A DNA stretch of 64,000 nt from Daucus carota subsp. sativus (taxonomy: Eukaryota; Streptophyta; Magnoliopsida; Apiales; Apiaceae): assembly GCF_001625215.2 (NCBI RefSeq), contig NC_030381.2, positions 47,552,689-47,616,688 on the forward strand, written 5' to 3'. A program made the translations under genes and the position numbers. The notes below the pieces were generated by a model. The model searched no databases and was not told where the DNA came from. It was given only the letters and a program-made list of their open reading frames with translations. Every line of letters starts with the position of its first letter. Within the stretch, counting starts at the first letter, position 1. Shown in pieces: positions 10,583-20,626 of this stretch.

Positions 10583-11922
10583 TCTGAAGTTTACTTTAAT
10601 TTAAAATTTATTATTTATAATTTGATATCTAATATCATTTTATTAATGATTTAGTATTATTTGATATTCATAATTTGTTTGTATGAAGAATTATATAATA
10701 TTGAATTAAAATTTTATTAAATTATATTGTCTTTAGAAATTTAATTTATATTTTCTTTATTTTAAATCGGTACTACAAATAATATATATTTTTATTATCT
10801 ATATATGTGAGTTATAATTAAATTTTAATATATGTATCAGAAAGTTAAATATTAGTAAATAATCCTTAAGTTACCGAACAAAGGAGTATCACGGAACTAC
10901 GCTCATGTATTGTATTGACAGTTATTTTAAACTCTCGCACAACATATGATATGATACGATGAGATAGATTGTAATAGAAACAAAGACTTCGGTACTGAAT
11001 CTGTTAGTTAATTAATTTGGGTGCAAAGTTTGTACGTATATAGTTGACTACCAGTGAGCCAGAGGTTGGCTGTGTTCGAAGGTTAAAATATTTTAAAACG
11101 ACTAGCTATACGAAATTTTAAATTATAATTTTCAAATAATACGATATTAAATATTATTTCAAAAGATTTCTAGCCGCGCGTTCTCTTATAAATTTAATAT
11201 CATCCATCCATTTTTTATTTAATTGAAATTGAATTGTTTACGATGTACATGACACTCTTGAATATACTCTACCGGGTTCTTTCTAAACATATAGTTTCTG
11301 TGGCCAATATGAATCAAGTAGATTCTTTCTTTTCCCATATTATTTTTTTTTTTTTATTTTCGCAACCACCTGTGTGCTCATACGCGGAGACAGACAAGAT
11401 GGTATCAAACGGCAAACAAACTTCTGAAATTAAAACAATAAATTACGGTCGTTGTCAAAGGAAAGCTCCAAATGGAATATATAGCTAGCTAGAGTAAGCA
11501 GACAAATTTTTTAAGTAGTTTTGTAAAATCCGTCCTCCCACCATGCATGGCCAATTCACCGAGATTGTGATAGCTCGCCTTCTCGTAAATTTAATTTTGT
11601 ACTTTTTACACACTTTGATATGTCCAGATCATTAAAATTCCCAGTCTCGGCAGGATATACACATGCAGCGGAATACGACTGTTTCATGTAGTAATACAAA
11701 TGCATGTATGTTTGTAAATATATATATATATATGAAATTAACAGGATAAAACGCACGTGTCACTCTTGCTGACCCATTTGCCTTGAAAATTTGCAGTGCT
11801 TTTGGTTGAATTAGCCGGCAAAACCCGACTTGAAACAAACTCAATTTACTCTAATTAGGATGATGAGTAGTACTATATGTGAAAGAAAAGTGGATGACCC
11901 TTTCGGGAGATAGATAATTAAA

Positions 11923-12004
11923 GGACGGCAGTCGGCGTCCACGCAAACTAAGAGCTGGAAGCAAATCACCCTGCACTGCAGCCTGCACTTGGTGTGTATA
12001 AATA
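11923..12004 (+). promoter_or_regulatory. GLP-3 core promoter
   Basis: GGACGGCAGTCGGC (11923-11936) is followed after about 60 bp by TATAAATA (11997-12004); the ATG is at 12114. Just upstream, GATGACCCTTTCG (around 11894) is shared with GLP-4 and in changed form with GLP-5. A more distal AATCCGTCCTCC lies near 11528. Confidence 0.65.
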
Positions 12005-12113
12005 CTTCACTCACAACTCATTACTGAATATATAGCTTCAAGCATTCCACATTTATTTTCTTAAACATTCTTCTAATTCAAAAACTACACAGGATTTAAT
12101 TTCCAGGGAAAGA

Positions 12114-12868
12114 ATGGCAAGTTTACTCATCTTTGTAGGGCTTATTGCTCTTTCCTCCTCATTGGCTATGGCTGCTGACCATAGTCCTCTTCAAGATTTC
12201 TGCGTTGCTGAATCCAATAGCCAAGGTATCGTAATACTAAACCATTTCTATTTATTTCCACCTAGCTAGCTCTGTATTCACTATTCAGAATGAATAATTA
12301 CTTAATTTTAATACAATATTTGGAAAGTGTAGTTGTTTTGAATGGTCTGGCATGTAAGAAAGCAAGCACGGTGGAAGCCACTGACTTCTCCTTCAGCGGA
12401 CTTCACATAGCAGGCAACACCAGCAATGCTGTTGCGTCAAGGGTAACTCTGGTTTCGGCCACTCAAATTCCCGGACTCAACACACTTGGAATCTCTCTTG
12501 CCCGCATCGACTATGCACCATGGGGCATCAACCCACCTCACGCCCATCCTCGTGCCACTGAAGTCCTCACCGTCATTGAAGGCAGCCTTGAAGTTGGATT
12601 CGTCACTTCCAATCCTGACAATCGTTTGATCTCAAAGATCCTGAACAAGGGTGATGTCTTTGTCTTCCCTATCGGCCTCGTACATTACCAGAAAAATGTA
12701 GGAAACGGTAATGCAATGGCTATTGCTGGACTGAGCAGCCAAAATCCAGGAGTCATTACTATCGCAAATGCAGTGTTCGGTTCAAAGCCGGCTATATCAA
12801 GTGATATACTTGCCAGGGCTTTCCAGGTGGACAGGAGCATCATCACCAGGACCCAGGCTTTATTTTAA
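12114..12868 (+). CDS. Germin-like protein GLP-3 (cupin)
   Basis: Exons 12114-12225 and 12333-12868 give 215 residues. It has the secretory signal, Cys30/Cys45, the NTS site, box 1 with His107/His109/Glu114 and an intact box 2 ([16 protein letters not shown], His155). Ile154 is replaced by Val, a mild change. The 107-nt intron ends in TGTAG. Coding region and promoter are the closest match to GLP-4, but the sequence after the stop codon is not like GLP-2, GLP-4 or GLP-5. Mn-binding apoplastic role as for the other copies. Confidence 0.95.
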
Positions 12869-13204
12869 TAAGTTTTAATTATTATGTCATGCACTGAAGA
12901 GAGTGGTCGTAAAACTGAGAGATTACAGCTACGATGTTAATTTTTTATATCCTTGAATTCTTTCATAATGTATTACTATTGTTCGGTTTCTTGATTTAAT
13001 TATTAATGGAAGAAATCTTACCTACAGTTCTTTTCTTTATCTAGCCCTATAACTTGTCGAACTAACGTGTAAAATGATATTGTGCTCACACAGATATGCA
13101 TGATCGATAAGAAGAAATTAAAAGAGGATAAACTCTGGAATTAGATCATAATTTGGAAACATAGTTGTGCCACAACAGATGGGTTTACATGGGGAAAACA
13201 ATTA

Positions 13205-13475
13205 CTCCCTCCGTCCCATTTTAACAGCCTTTTTAGAATTTGGTTGTTGTCCCAAAATAAGTGATTTTTTCTTGTTTTCGTGAACTATTTGGTAGGTGAA
13301 TTTCAATTCTACCCCTCATTTATGCACCTTATATTTTCTATGCAATACAAATAGTGGTTTAGTTTGACTTTACTAGGGGTAGCTAGGTAAAGTATTCAAA
13401 TAAACACCTCCATAAATGTAAAAATTGGTTTGTGTGCATCTCTCTAAAAAGGCAGTTAAAATGGGACAGAGAGAG
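13205..13475. mobile_element. Stowaway MITE 1
   Basis: It starts CTCCCTCCGTCCCATTTTA and ends TAAAATGGGACAGAGAGAG, flanked by TA on both sides. It is 271 bp long and non-coding. Ends and TA target site are diagnostic of the Tc1/mariner-derived Stowaway group. Confidence 0.9.
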
Positions 13476-13789
13476 TACAAGTTGATTAACAGACTCCAAA
13501 TATCATCTCTTTCTAACAATAAGATGGATAATGCTAGCAAGAAGCTGATATATGACATGATAAAAAATTTCAAACGATACTGAAAGACGAATAAGTAAAC
13601 CTGAACAAGAACAGCCCGTAAATAAGCCGAGTCGATTCTAACTTTACGTTGCTCGTATATTATTTGTTAGAAACGAAAATAAACTCAAATTGAAGCTCGA
13701 GCTTTTATCCAATCATAAAATCTATTTGAACTTGGTTCCTAAAAAAAAATTGTTCATAAATGATTCGCAAACAGCTTGTAAACATATAC

Positions 13790-14350
13790 TCTCTCTATCC
13801 ACGGCAAGAAAAGCACGTATTTCCGACCGTCAGAATCAGTCGGAAATGATAAGTTTTGGTCGGTTTTGAGGTCATTCCCGACCGCTTACCGACCAATAAG
13901 GTTAGTCCCATAAAACTGGTTCGGAAATAATACATCGGTTCGAAATGAGTCTTATTACCGATTGACTTCCGACCGTCATAATTGGTCCCTCTCATTTCTT
14001 TACATTTTTCTGCATTGCTCGACACGCATTTTAAGACGCATATAAAACATAGTTGCATAATTTTTTTTTGAATTTTTTTTCTTGTATCAAATATTTAGAT
14101 AGTGAATATTTGTTGAGAAAAAAATTAAATTATTTTATCAAATTATATTTTACGAGAGTTTTAGAATGCATGTCGAATCTCCATTGTCCAATATAAACAG
14201 TTGAGGAAGACGGACGGAGTATTACATTCAAGGAAACTAGCATCTTATCAACGATCGAATATAAACGACCGGTAGCTAAATCTTGTGAGCAGTCGCTCTC
14301 GATCACTGAAAATGGTCGCAGAAAATCAAGTCGTAAGTTTTAGTTAAGTG
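13790..14350. repeat. Probable DNA-transposon remnant with CCGACCG subterminal repeats
   Basis: GGCAAGAAAAGCACGTATTTCCGACCG-like sequence at 13802-13828, followed by several CGACC/CGGTC motifs in both orientations to about 13990, resembles the subterminal repeat regions of plant CACTA elements. A second group of GACCG and GGTCG motifs lies at 14255-14335. A Stowaway-like end (GACGGACGGAGTA) at about 14209-14221 may belong to another decayed insertion. Boundaries and target sites cannot be fixed. Confidence 0.35.
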
Positions 14351-14959
14351 TTTATATTATTAAAGATACTATCATAAAATTGATTTTTATAGGTCAAAAA
14401 GTAAGGATCCAATATTTATTTTGCTACGGAGTGTCCTAACACAAAATTTTACATCTTTTAATTTTTTGTTATCATTTCAGAAAGAGTGAGTCATTTTCTT
14501 TACTTGAACATATTATTTTTAAATATTTTTGTTTTATATAAAAATATAAAATCTTTCATTTTAGTCAAAAAAAAACTTGAAAAATACTAATAGTTACACG
14601 CACCCCTTGCGAAAAAATAATATTTTTTATATTTGACACGAAAGGAGTATCGTTTTATATGTCTAAATTATTAGAAGGAAAAATGGATATGTTATGGGTT
14701 GAACTAATCGAGACAAAAAGATATAGGTAAAATGTTCTTCAAAATGTGAATTACGAAACCACTGCTGTAAAGTAATACACTTTTAAAGAAATCATGAAGC
14801 AATGAAATTAATAGAAACTGTAAATATCTGCTCTCTCTCTTCCAGAGCAGGTTCAAGTGTCACAAGCAAGAAAACTACACACAGCTTAACCGGAAACAAT
14901 AATTCACAACAATTCTAGAATTCAAATAAACTCAAATGCTCAATTTTGATTAAAATCTT

Positions 14960-15707
14960 TTAAAACATAGCCTGGGTCCTGGTGATGATGCTCCTGTCGA
15001 GCTGGAACGCCCTGGCAAGTATATCAGTAGATATATCCGGCTTAGAACCGAAAACTGCATTTGCAATGGTAATGACTCCTGGATTTTGGCTGCTAAGACC
15101 CACAATAGCCATTGCATTGCCATTTCCAACGTTTCTCTGGTAATGTATGAGACCGATGGGGAAGACAAAGACATCACCCTTGTTGAGGATCTTTGAGACC
15201 AAACGATTGTCGGGATTGGAGGTGACGAATCCAACTTCAAGGCTGCCTTCCATGACGGTGAGGATTTCAGTGGCACGAGGATGGGCGTGAGGGGGGTTGA
15301 TGCCCCATGGTGCATAGTCGATGCGGGCTAGAGAGATACCAAGTGTGTTGAGTCCAGGTATTTGAGTAGCCGAAACCAAAGTTACTCTTGACCCAACTGC
15401 ATTGCTCGTGTTGCCTGCTAGGTGAAGTCCACTGAAGGAGAAGTCAGTGGCTTCCACCGTGCTTGCTTTCTTACATGCCAGACCATTCAAAACAACTACA
15501 CTTTCCAAATATTGTATCAGAATTAAGTAATTATACATTCTGAATAAAGAGGTAGCTAGGTGGAAATGAATAGAAATGGTTCAGTATTACGATACCTTGG
15601 CTATTGGATTCGGCAACGCAGAAATCTTGAAGAGGACTATGGTCAGCAGCCATGGCCAATGAGGAGGAAAGAGCAATAAGCCCTACAAAGATGAGTAAAC
15701 TTGCCAT
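14960..15707 (-). CDS. Germin-like protein GLP-4 (cupin)
   Basis: Exons 15596-15707 and 14960-15495 give 215 residues with the same signal peptide, Cys pair, NTS site and metal ligands (His107, His109, Glu114, His155). Box 2 is intact. It has Leu63 where GLP-1 to GLP-3 have Ile (GLHLAG), like GLP-5, and IITRTQAMF at the end. Promoter and first exon match GLP-3, but the 3' UTR matches GLP-2 and GLP-5, so the gene is a mosaic. Inverted with respect to GLP-3. Confidence 0.95.
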
Positions 15708-15813
15708 TCTTTCCCTTGAAATGAAATTCTGTGTAGTTGAGTAGAAGAATGTTTAAAAAAATAAAATTGCAATGCTTGAAGCTATATCCAGTAATGAGTT
15801 GTGATGAGTCAAG

Positions 15814-15923
15814 TATTTATACACGCAGCTAGCTCTCTTGCTTTACTTAAGTAGCTAGTGCAGCCTGCAGTTCAGGGAGATTTCTTTCCAGCTCTTAGTT
15901 TGCGTGGACGCCGACTGCCGTCC
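15814..15923 (-). promoter_or_regulatory. GLP-4 core promoter
   Basis: On the minus strand GGACGGCAGTCGGC (15910-15923) lies about 89 bp before the TATA box TATAAATA (15814-15821); the ATG is at 15707. The stretch from GGACGGCAG through CGTCCACGCAAACTA is identical to GLP-3. Confidence 0.65.
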
Positions 15924-16330
15924 TTTGATAATCCACGAAAGGGTCATCCACTTATTTTTACATATGCATAAACGCGTGATAAATAATTGATAGTATTAGC
16001 TAGTTTTTGTCTGATCAAACGAGAAAATGATATTTGTTCTGTAGTCTTCCCATTTGGTAATTAGACTGACATGCATGATAGGAGGGCGGCGTATATTTAG
16101 TTTAAGTTTAGTCGTAGAATTAATGTTAAAAATTATAGATATAGAAAACTGGTCTTTAAAATATTAGTGTAATTACATTTTTATACATTATAATTTATTC
16201 TTCGTGTTGTAATATATAGACTATATATAATTGATACTTGATACCTCTTGAAAGAGTTATGGTCTTCTTCTCTTCAAAAGAACAAAGTTTGATTTCTGAT
16301 ATTTCTGACCAAAGATTGGTCTCATGTAAG

Positions 16331-16677
16331 CAACCGGGGGCTACCCCCGGCTGGAAAAAAAATATATAAGTATAATTTATTTATTTTTAGTTTTTTAGCC
16401 TGGGGACAAAATTTAAAAATAATTATATATATAAAAATTAGTCCACTTAACATGGTGGTTTACATCGAGAAGGTCATATTTAAAGACATAGATGATGAAG
16501 TTATCTTACAATATGCAAAATCGTAGAATTCAGCTGTCATCCATTCATTCCTCAAAAAAGGTAGTAAAGATGTCACCACTTAACCAATTAAGATATGCAT
16601 ATTTATTTTTAATTTTTTTGCTGAAATTTTAATAATAGTTTAGCACGAGATCGAAATTAATCTTGGTTCCGCCACTG
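16331..16677. mobile_element. hAT-like non-autonomous element in the GLP-4 distal promoter
   Basis: It runs from CAACCGGGGG to CCGCCACTG. The flanks CATGTAAG and TATGTAAG form an 8-bp duplication with one mismatch. Read on the minus strand it begins CAGTGGCGGAACC, a typical hAT-like end. It is 347 bp long, non-coding, and is absent from the matching place upstream of GLP-3, so it entered after the duplication or was lost on the left. Confidence 0.6.
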
Positions 16678-17656
16678 TATGTAAGCATAAGATAAAATTG
16701 AGCTAAATAGCCCAGCTGTGGGAGCTTGTGACACGTGCATTTTATGTTAATGCATGAAACAGTCGTATTCCATTGCACGCATGCACCGGCCGGGAATCAA
16801 TATGACCTGGACATATATCAAAGTGTAAAAAGTACAAATTTAAATTGGACGATAAGACGAATTATGTTGGATAATCCTCAGTGAATTGACCGTGCATAGT
16901 AGGAGGACGGATTCGCGTACAAAACTACTTAAAAAATTTGTCGGCTTACTCTACCTACTTGTATATTTCATTTGACGCTTTCCTTTGACAGTGATTGTAG
17001 ATTATTATTTCGATTTCAGCAGTTTTTTGCCGTTTGATACGTACTATCTTATCTGTCTATCTGCAGGTATGAGCACACACGTGGTTTGCAATGAACTTGA
17101 AGCTTTCAAATGCCACCCAAAAAAAAAAAAAAAAAAAAAAAAATGATCATATTTAGTCATACATACATATGTTTAGATACAAACTCTTAGTCTCACTAGT
17201 ATCGGATGTTAGCCCTCGTTATCACAATTTAAAATGATTTGAAACACTAATGTCTCACGATCTGAAAAATACTCTCAGTATCGCTTTTTAACATATATCT
17301 TTACAAGAACAAAATGTTATTTAGTGTAACATTCTGTCTTGATTAAAACAACAAAACGTTAGGATTAAGCAAATAGACCTCTATTTCATGTAGGGTTCTG
17401 CTAGAATTAACTGGACAGAACGCTACTAGCGTTTTCTTCTAAAATTAGAATCAATGGATTATTATACGTTAATAAATGATATTTGGAATAATTTTCCACA
17501 ATTATGTTCTTCAATGAATTACTTGTATTTTTGTGAAATGCATGGCCTTTTCTCCTTAGGCTCCGGACACAGCCAACCTCTGGAGCTCACCAGGAGTAAT
17601 CGAGTACTGTATATACACTTCACCACCTACATTAATTAACTACTAGATTCGGGTGG

Positions 17657-17760
17657 AACACGATTGGATAGTTCATGTGGGGGGTTTATCCTCTGTTGTC
17701 TTGTCCCAGGACATCCGGGTTGGACTCCGAGAAATATCAGAACAAATTAGATACTCATTT
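17657..17760 (+). mobile_element. tRNA-type SINE copy B, 3'-truncated
   Basis: ACACGATTGGATAGTTCATG, GGGTTTATCCTCTGTTGTC and a box-B-like GGGTTGGACTCC match copies A and C. It lacks the 3' part with GTAAGGCAT and has a small TTGTC duplication inside. It is the most diverged copy. Confidence 0.65.
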
Positions 17761-18207
17761 AAATGAGTATTATAATTTCAAATTTGTGCTTTCGAATCCT
17801 TAATGATGGATGATGAACTATTTTCATTTCAAATTTGTGCTTTGTCCTGGTACGCTTATTACTAATATAGAATTGAAACTCATTCACAGTCGGTAAGGAA
17901 TATGTTCTGAATGTGGATTGAGAACTTTACGTAAGGAATATGTTCTCTGCATCTTAATTTTGTTAAGAAACAGTAAAATGAATTATTAGGAAAATATTTA
18001 GAATAAACTTAGAGGAGTGAAATATGAAACTAAGAAATTGGAGAATCAGCCGAGTAGTCCAGTAATCGACTCTCTCTTAAGCATGCAAATTAATTCAAGT
18101 TACACATGTAACAAAATTCAACTGTCACTAAATTCCTAGCTGCTAGCTGGAAATAATTGTAGAATTCCAATAAACTCAAACGCCCTTCAATTTTGATTGA
18201 AAATCTC

Positions 18208-18952
18208 TTAAAATGTAGCCTGGGTCCTGGTGATGATGCTCCTGTCCACCTGGAACGCCCTGGCAAGTATATCAGTTGATATATCCGGCTTAGAACCGAA
18301 CACTGCATTTGCGATGGTAATCACTCCTGGATTTTGGCTGCTAAGACCTGCGATAGCCATTGCATTCCCATTTCCTACGTTTCTCTGGTAATGAATGAGG
18401 CCGATAGGGAAGACAAAAACATCTCCCTTTTTAAGGATCTTTGAGATCAAACGATTGTCGGGATTGGAGGTGACGAATCCAACCTCAAGGCTGCCTTCCA
18501 TGACGGTGAGGACTTCAGTGGCACGAGGATGGGCGTGAGGTGGGTTGATGCCCCATGGTGCATAGTCGATGCGGGCAAGAGAGATACCAAGTGTGTTGAG
18601 TCCAGGTATTTGAGTAGCCGAAACCAGAGTAACCCTTGAGGCCACTGCATTGCTTGTGTTGCCTGCTAAGTGAAGTCCGCTGAAGGAGAAGTCGCTGGCT
18701 TCAACCGAGCTTGCTTTCTTACATGCCAGACCATTCAGAAGAACTACACTTTCCAATTATTGTATTAAAATGTAAATAAACATTTCGAATACAGAGGTAG
18801 CTAGGTGGAAATAGATAGAATTGATTTAGTATTACGATACCTTGGCTATTGGAGTCAGCGACGCAGAAATCTTGAAGAGCACTATGGTCAGCGGCCATTG
18901 CCAATGAGGAGGAAAGAGCTATAAGCCCTACCAAGATGAGTAAACTTGCCAT
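18208..18952 (-). CDS. Germin-like protein GLP-5 (cupin)
   Basis: Exons 18841-18952 and 18208-18743 give 215 residues. Signal peptide ([20 protein letters not shown]), Cys30/Cys45, NTS site and ligands His107, His109, Glu114 and His155 are intact. Box 2 is [18 protein letters not shown]. The 97-nt intron is the shortest of the five. Coding sequence and 3' UTR are close to GLP-4, and parts of the distal upstream region match as well, so these two probably arose by direct tandem duplication. Confidence 0.95.
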
Positions 18953-20626
18953 TATTTCCCTTGAAATGAAATTGTGTGTAGTTTTTGAATATATGAATTC
19001 TGATTAATTAAGAAGAATTATTTGTAGTGCTTCTCTATCCAGAAATGTGTAGTGAGTGAAGTATATATACACAGCAACTCTCCGGCATAATGTACCCTTC
19101 CAGCTGTTATAGCCGTCCTTCAATAATCTGGCGAAAGAGTCATCAAGTTTTCTTTACATACGTAAAATATTATTATAGGTTAATCACGTAATTAAACTTT
19201 GACTTGGTTAAGAAATGCGATGGAGAAGATATACGAACAATTAAGTTAAATAGCAGGTAGTTTTGTCAGCAGACCATCGGAAGACATTTGTACTATAACC
19301 TTCCGTCTGTTGATTAGGCTGACATGATGAGGCAGCTTGCAAGGGCGGACAAAGATGAACAGTACCATAAAAGTATGGTCTAATTTGCCCTTCATTTTTA
19401 GCTAATAATATTGAAGATATTATAAATCCATGATACTGGCTATTCGATTGATAATACGATGATAGCATTTCCAACCTCCAGTGAAAAAAAAAACATTTTC
19501 AACCATTTAAAATCCTTAACTAAATGTGGCAAAAAAAAAAATCCTTAACTAAAAATAACTAATATACATTGTAGATAAAATTATAGAAATTATGCTGGCA
19601 AAAAAACCAACTTGGATGAGACACTGGAGTTGTCTATAATTTTAGGCGCAGAGCTCCTCCAAGGCGCGTTCAAAAAAAAAAAAATATGTGACACGTCAAA
19701 AGTTATAAACAAGGAATGACTAATGAGAGAGGCTATATGTGGATGATATAAAAGTAAAATTCTAAGTTATTTAACTGTAATGTTTTCTAATTTATTAAAT
19801 TTGTAGTTATAATGAAATTTAGTGCATTATTATTAAAAAGTTGAAATATCAATTCAAATATTTTATAATATATAGTACTCTCTTCGCCTCTCTCCAAAAA
19901 ATGGCTATATACAGATGATTAGGGTTCTTCATAACCCGTCTTTTCCGTCATCGATTTTATCCATTTTTTGAACGCGAAATTCAATTAATCGTACCTACAT
20001 ATTTTCTACAGCCTACTGTGTTGGATCCCCGTGAGTAACACTTCCCAATCTGTCTTCGAATTTAATTTTTTATTTTTAAAACTGATATAATTTTTGAAAT
20101 GGTGTTTTAAATGAGATCGAAAATTTGAGATCGACCCGAATAATATATTGGTGTGAAGTGAGTGCCTAATTAGATAATTAACCTGTATTTCTTTATAATT
20201 TGACACACATTTTGAAAGTTATATTATAATTTTATAATTTATTTTTGAAATAAATATTTTGATATATTTGTTTTAATTTACGGGTGCCCAAACTACTGCT
20301 TGCTTTTTTAAGAACCCTTCCATAGATCTGGATCAAAATTTTGAAAATATATTTCGATCACCAAAATCACCCGAGATGACCTTATGCGCTCTCTCGTTCT
20401 AGAATATGGCAGGACTCTGGAGGCTTAACACTCCCATATTTGACAGCATTTGCTCTTAGGTCAACACGTGTATCTCTCAGACTTTCACACGTAAGCATTT
20501 AATACCTGCTATGTGTATCCTCTATCAGACACTACAGTTCTAAATTCTTAAAATGTTAAAAATTTAACCGCCTGGCTATAAATATTTATAGAACATATAA
20601 TTTTTAGTCGGTCTTTGGTTTCGAAC
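18953..20626. other. GLP-5 promoter and spacer to the PP2C locus
   Basis: On the minus strand the GLP-5 promoter has GGACGGC (19112-19118) and TATATATA (19062-19069). The GATGACTCTTTCG motif shared with GLP-3/GLP-4 follows at about 19130. The rest is AT-rich, with a near-direct repeat of ATCCTTAACTAAA around 19510 and 19540. No gene is visible. Confidence 0.5.
19062..19118 (-). promoter_or_regulatory. GLP-5 core promoter
   Basis: GGACGGC at 19112-19118 (minus strand) lies 43 bp before TATATATA at 19062-19069; the ATG is at 18952. Only the first seven bases of the 14-bp element are kept here. Confidence 0.55.

Larger units (their letters stand above)
9521..11922. other. Spacer between GLP-2 and GLP-3, rich in small repeats
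   Basis: The first 150 bp are the GLP-2 3' UTR. A Tourist-like MITE lies at 10044-10270 and a foldback repeat at about 10281-10582. From about 11365 the sequence is the left arm of the large inverted duplication and contains the distal promoter of GLP-3. A TA microsatellite is at 11719-11733. No further coding region is credible. Confidence 0.55.
11365..12868 (+). repeat. Left arm of the large inverted duplication (GLP-3 and its promoter)
   Basis: The distal promoter and the gene match the reverse complement of about 14960-17115. Shared landmarks are TGTGCTCATAC, TATCAAACGGCAAA, AAATTTTTTAAGTAGTTTTG, TTTGTACTTTTTACA, GGAATACGACTGTTTCATG, GGACGGCAGTCGGCGTCCAC and the whole coding region. Confidence 0.85.
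12869..14959. other. Spacer between the convergent genes GLP-3 and GLP-4
   Basis: This is the centre of the inverted duplication and is not itself symmetric. It holds a Stowaway MITE (13205-13475) and a probable transposon-end fragment with TTTCCGACCG-type repeats (about 13790-14350). The remainder is AT-rich with no credible coding region. The last 90 bp are the 3' UTR of GLP-4. Confidence 0.55.
14960..17115 (-). repeat. Right arm of the large inverted duplication (GLP-4 and its promoter)
   Basis: It is the inverted counterpart of 11365-12868. It is about 650 bp longer because of sequence between about 15960 and 16720 that is missing on the left, which includes a hAT-like insertion at 16331-16677. 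Distal landmarks such as GGAATACGACTGTTTCATG (reverse complement around 16755-16775) continue after it. The arm ends near a run of 25 A at 17119-17143; the left arm has a T-run at the matching place. Confidence 0.85.
15924..18207. other. Spacer upstream of GLP-4 and downstream of GLP-5
   Basis: It holds the distal GLP-4 promoter (right arm of the inverted duplication), a hAT-like element, a 25-A run, a truncated SINE and the 3' UTR of GLP-5. The stretch at about 16030-16090 (TTTGTTCTGTAGTCTTCC, GACTGACATGCATGA) resembles the GLP-5 upstream region near 19285-19350. The frame at 17454-17639 looks random. Confidence 0.55.

Noticed and set aside
14200-14223. GACGGACGGAGTATTA as the right end of a further Stowaway with its left end near 13789
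   Set aside because: The left end (CTCTCTCTATCC) matches too poorly and the interior carries CACTA-like motifs; kept only as part of an uncertain remnant.
17454-17639. Plus-strand frame between GLP-4 and GLP-5
   Set aside because: Not conserved at the matching places of the cluster and without family motifs; likely chance.
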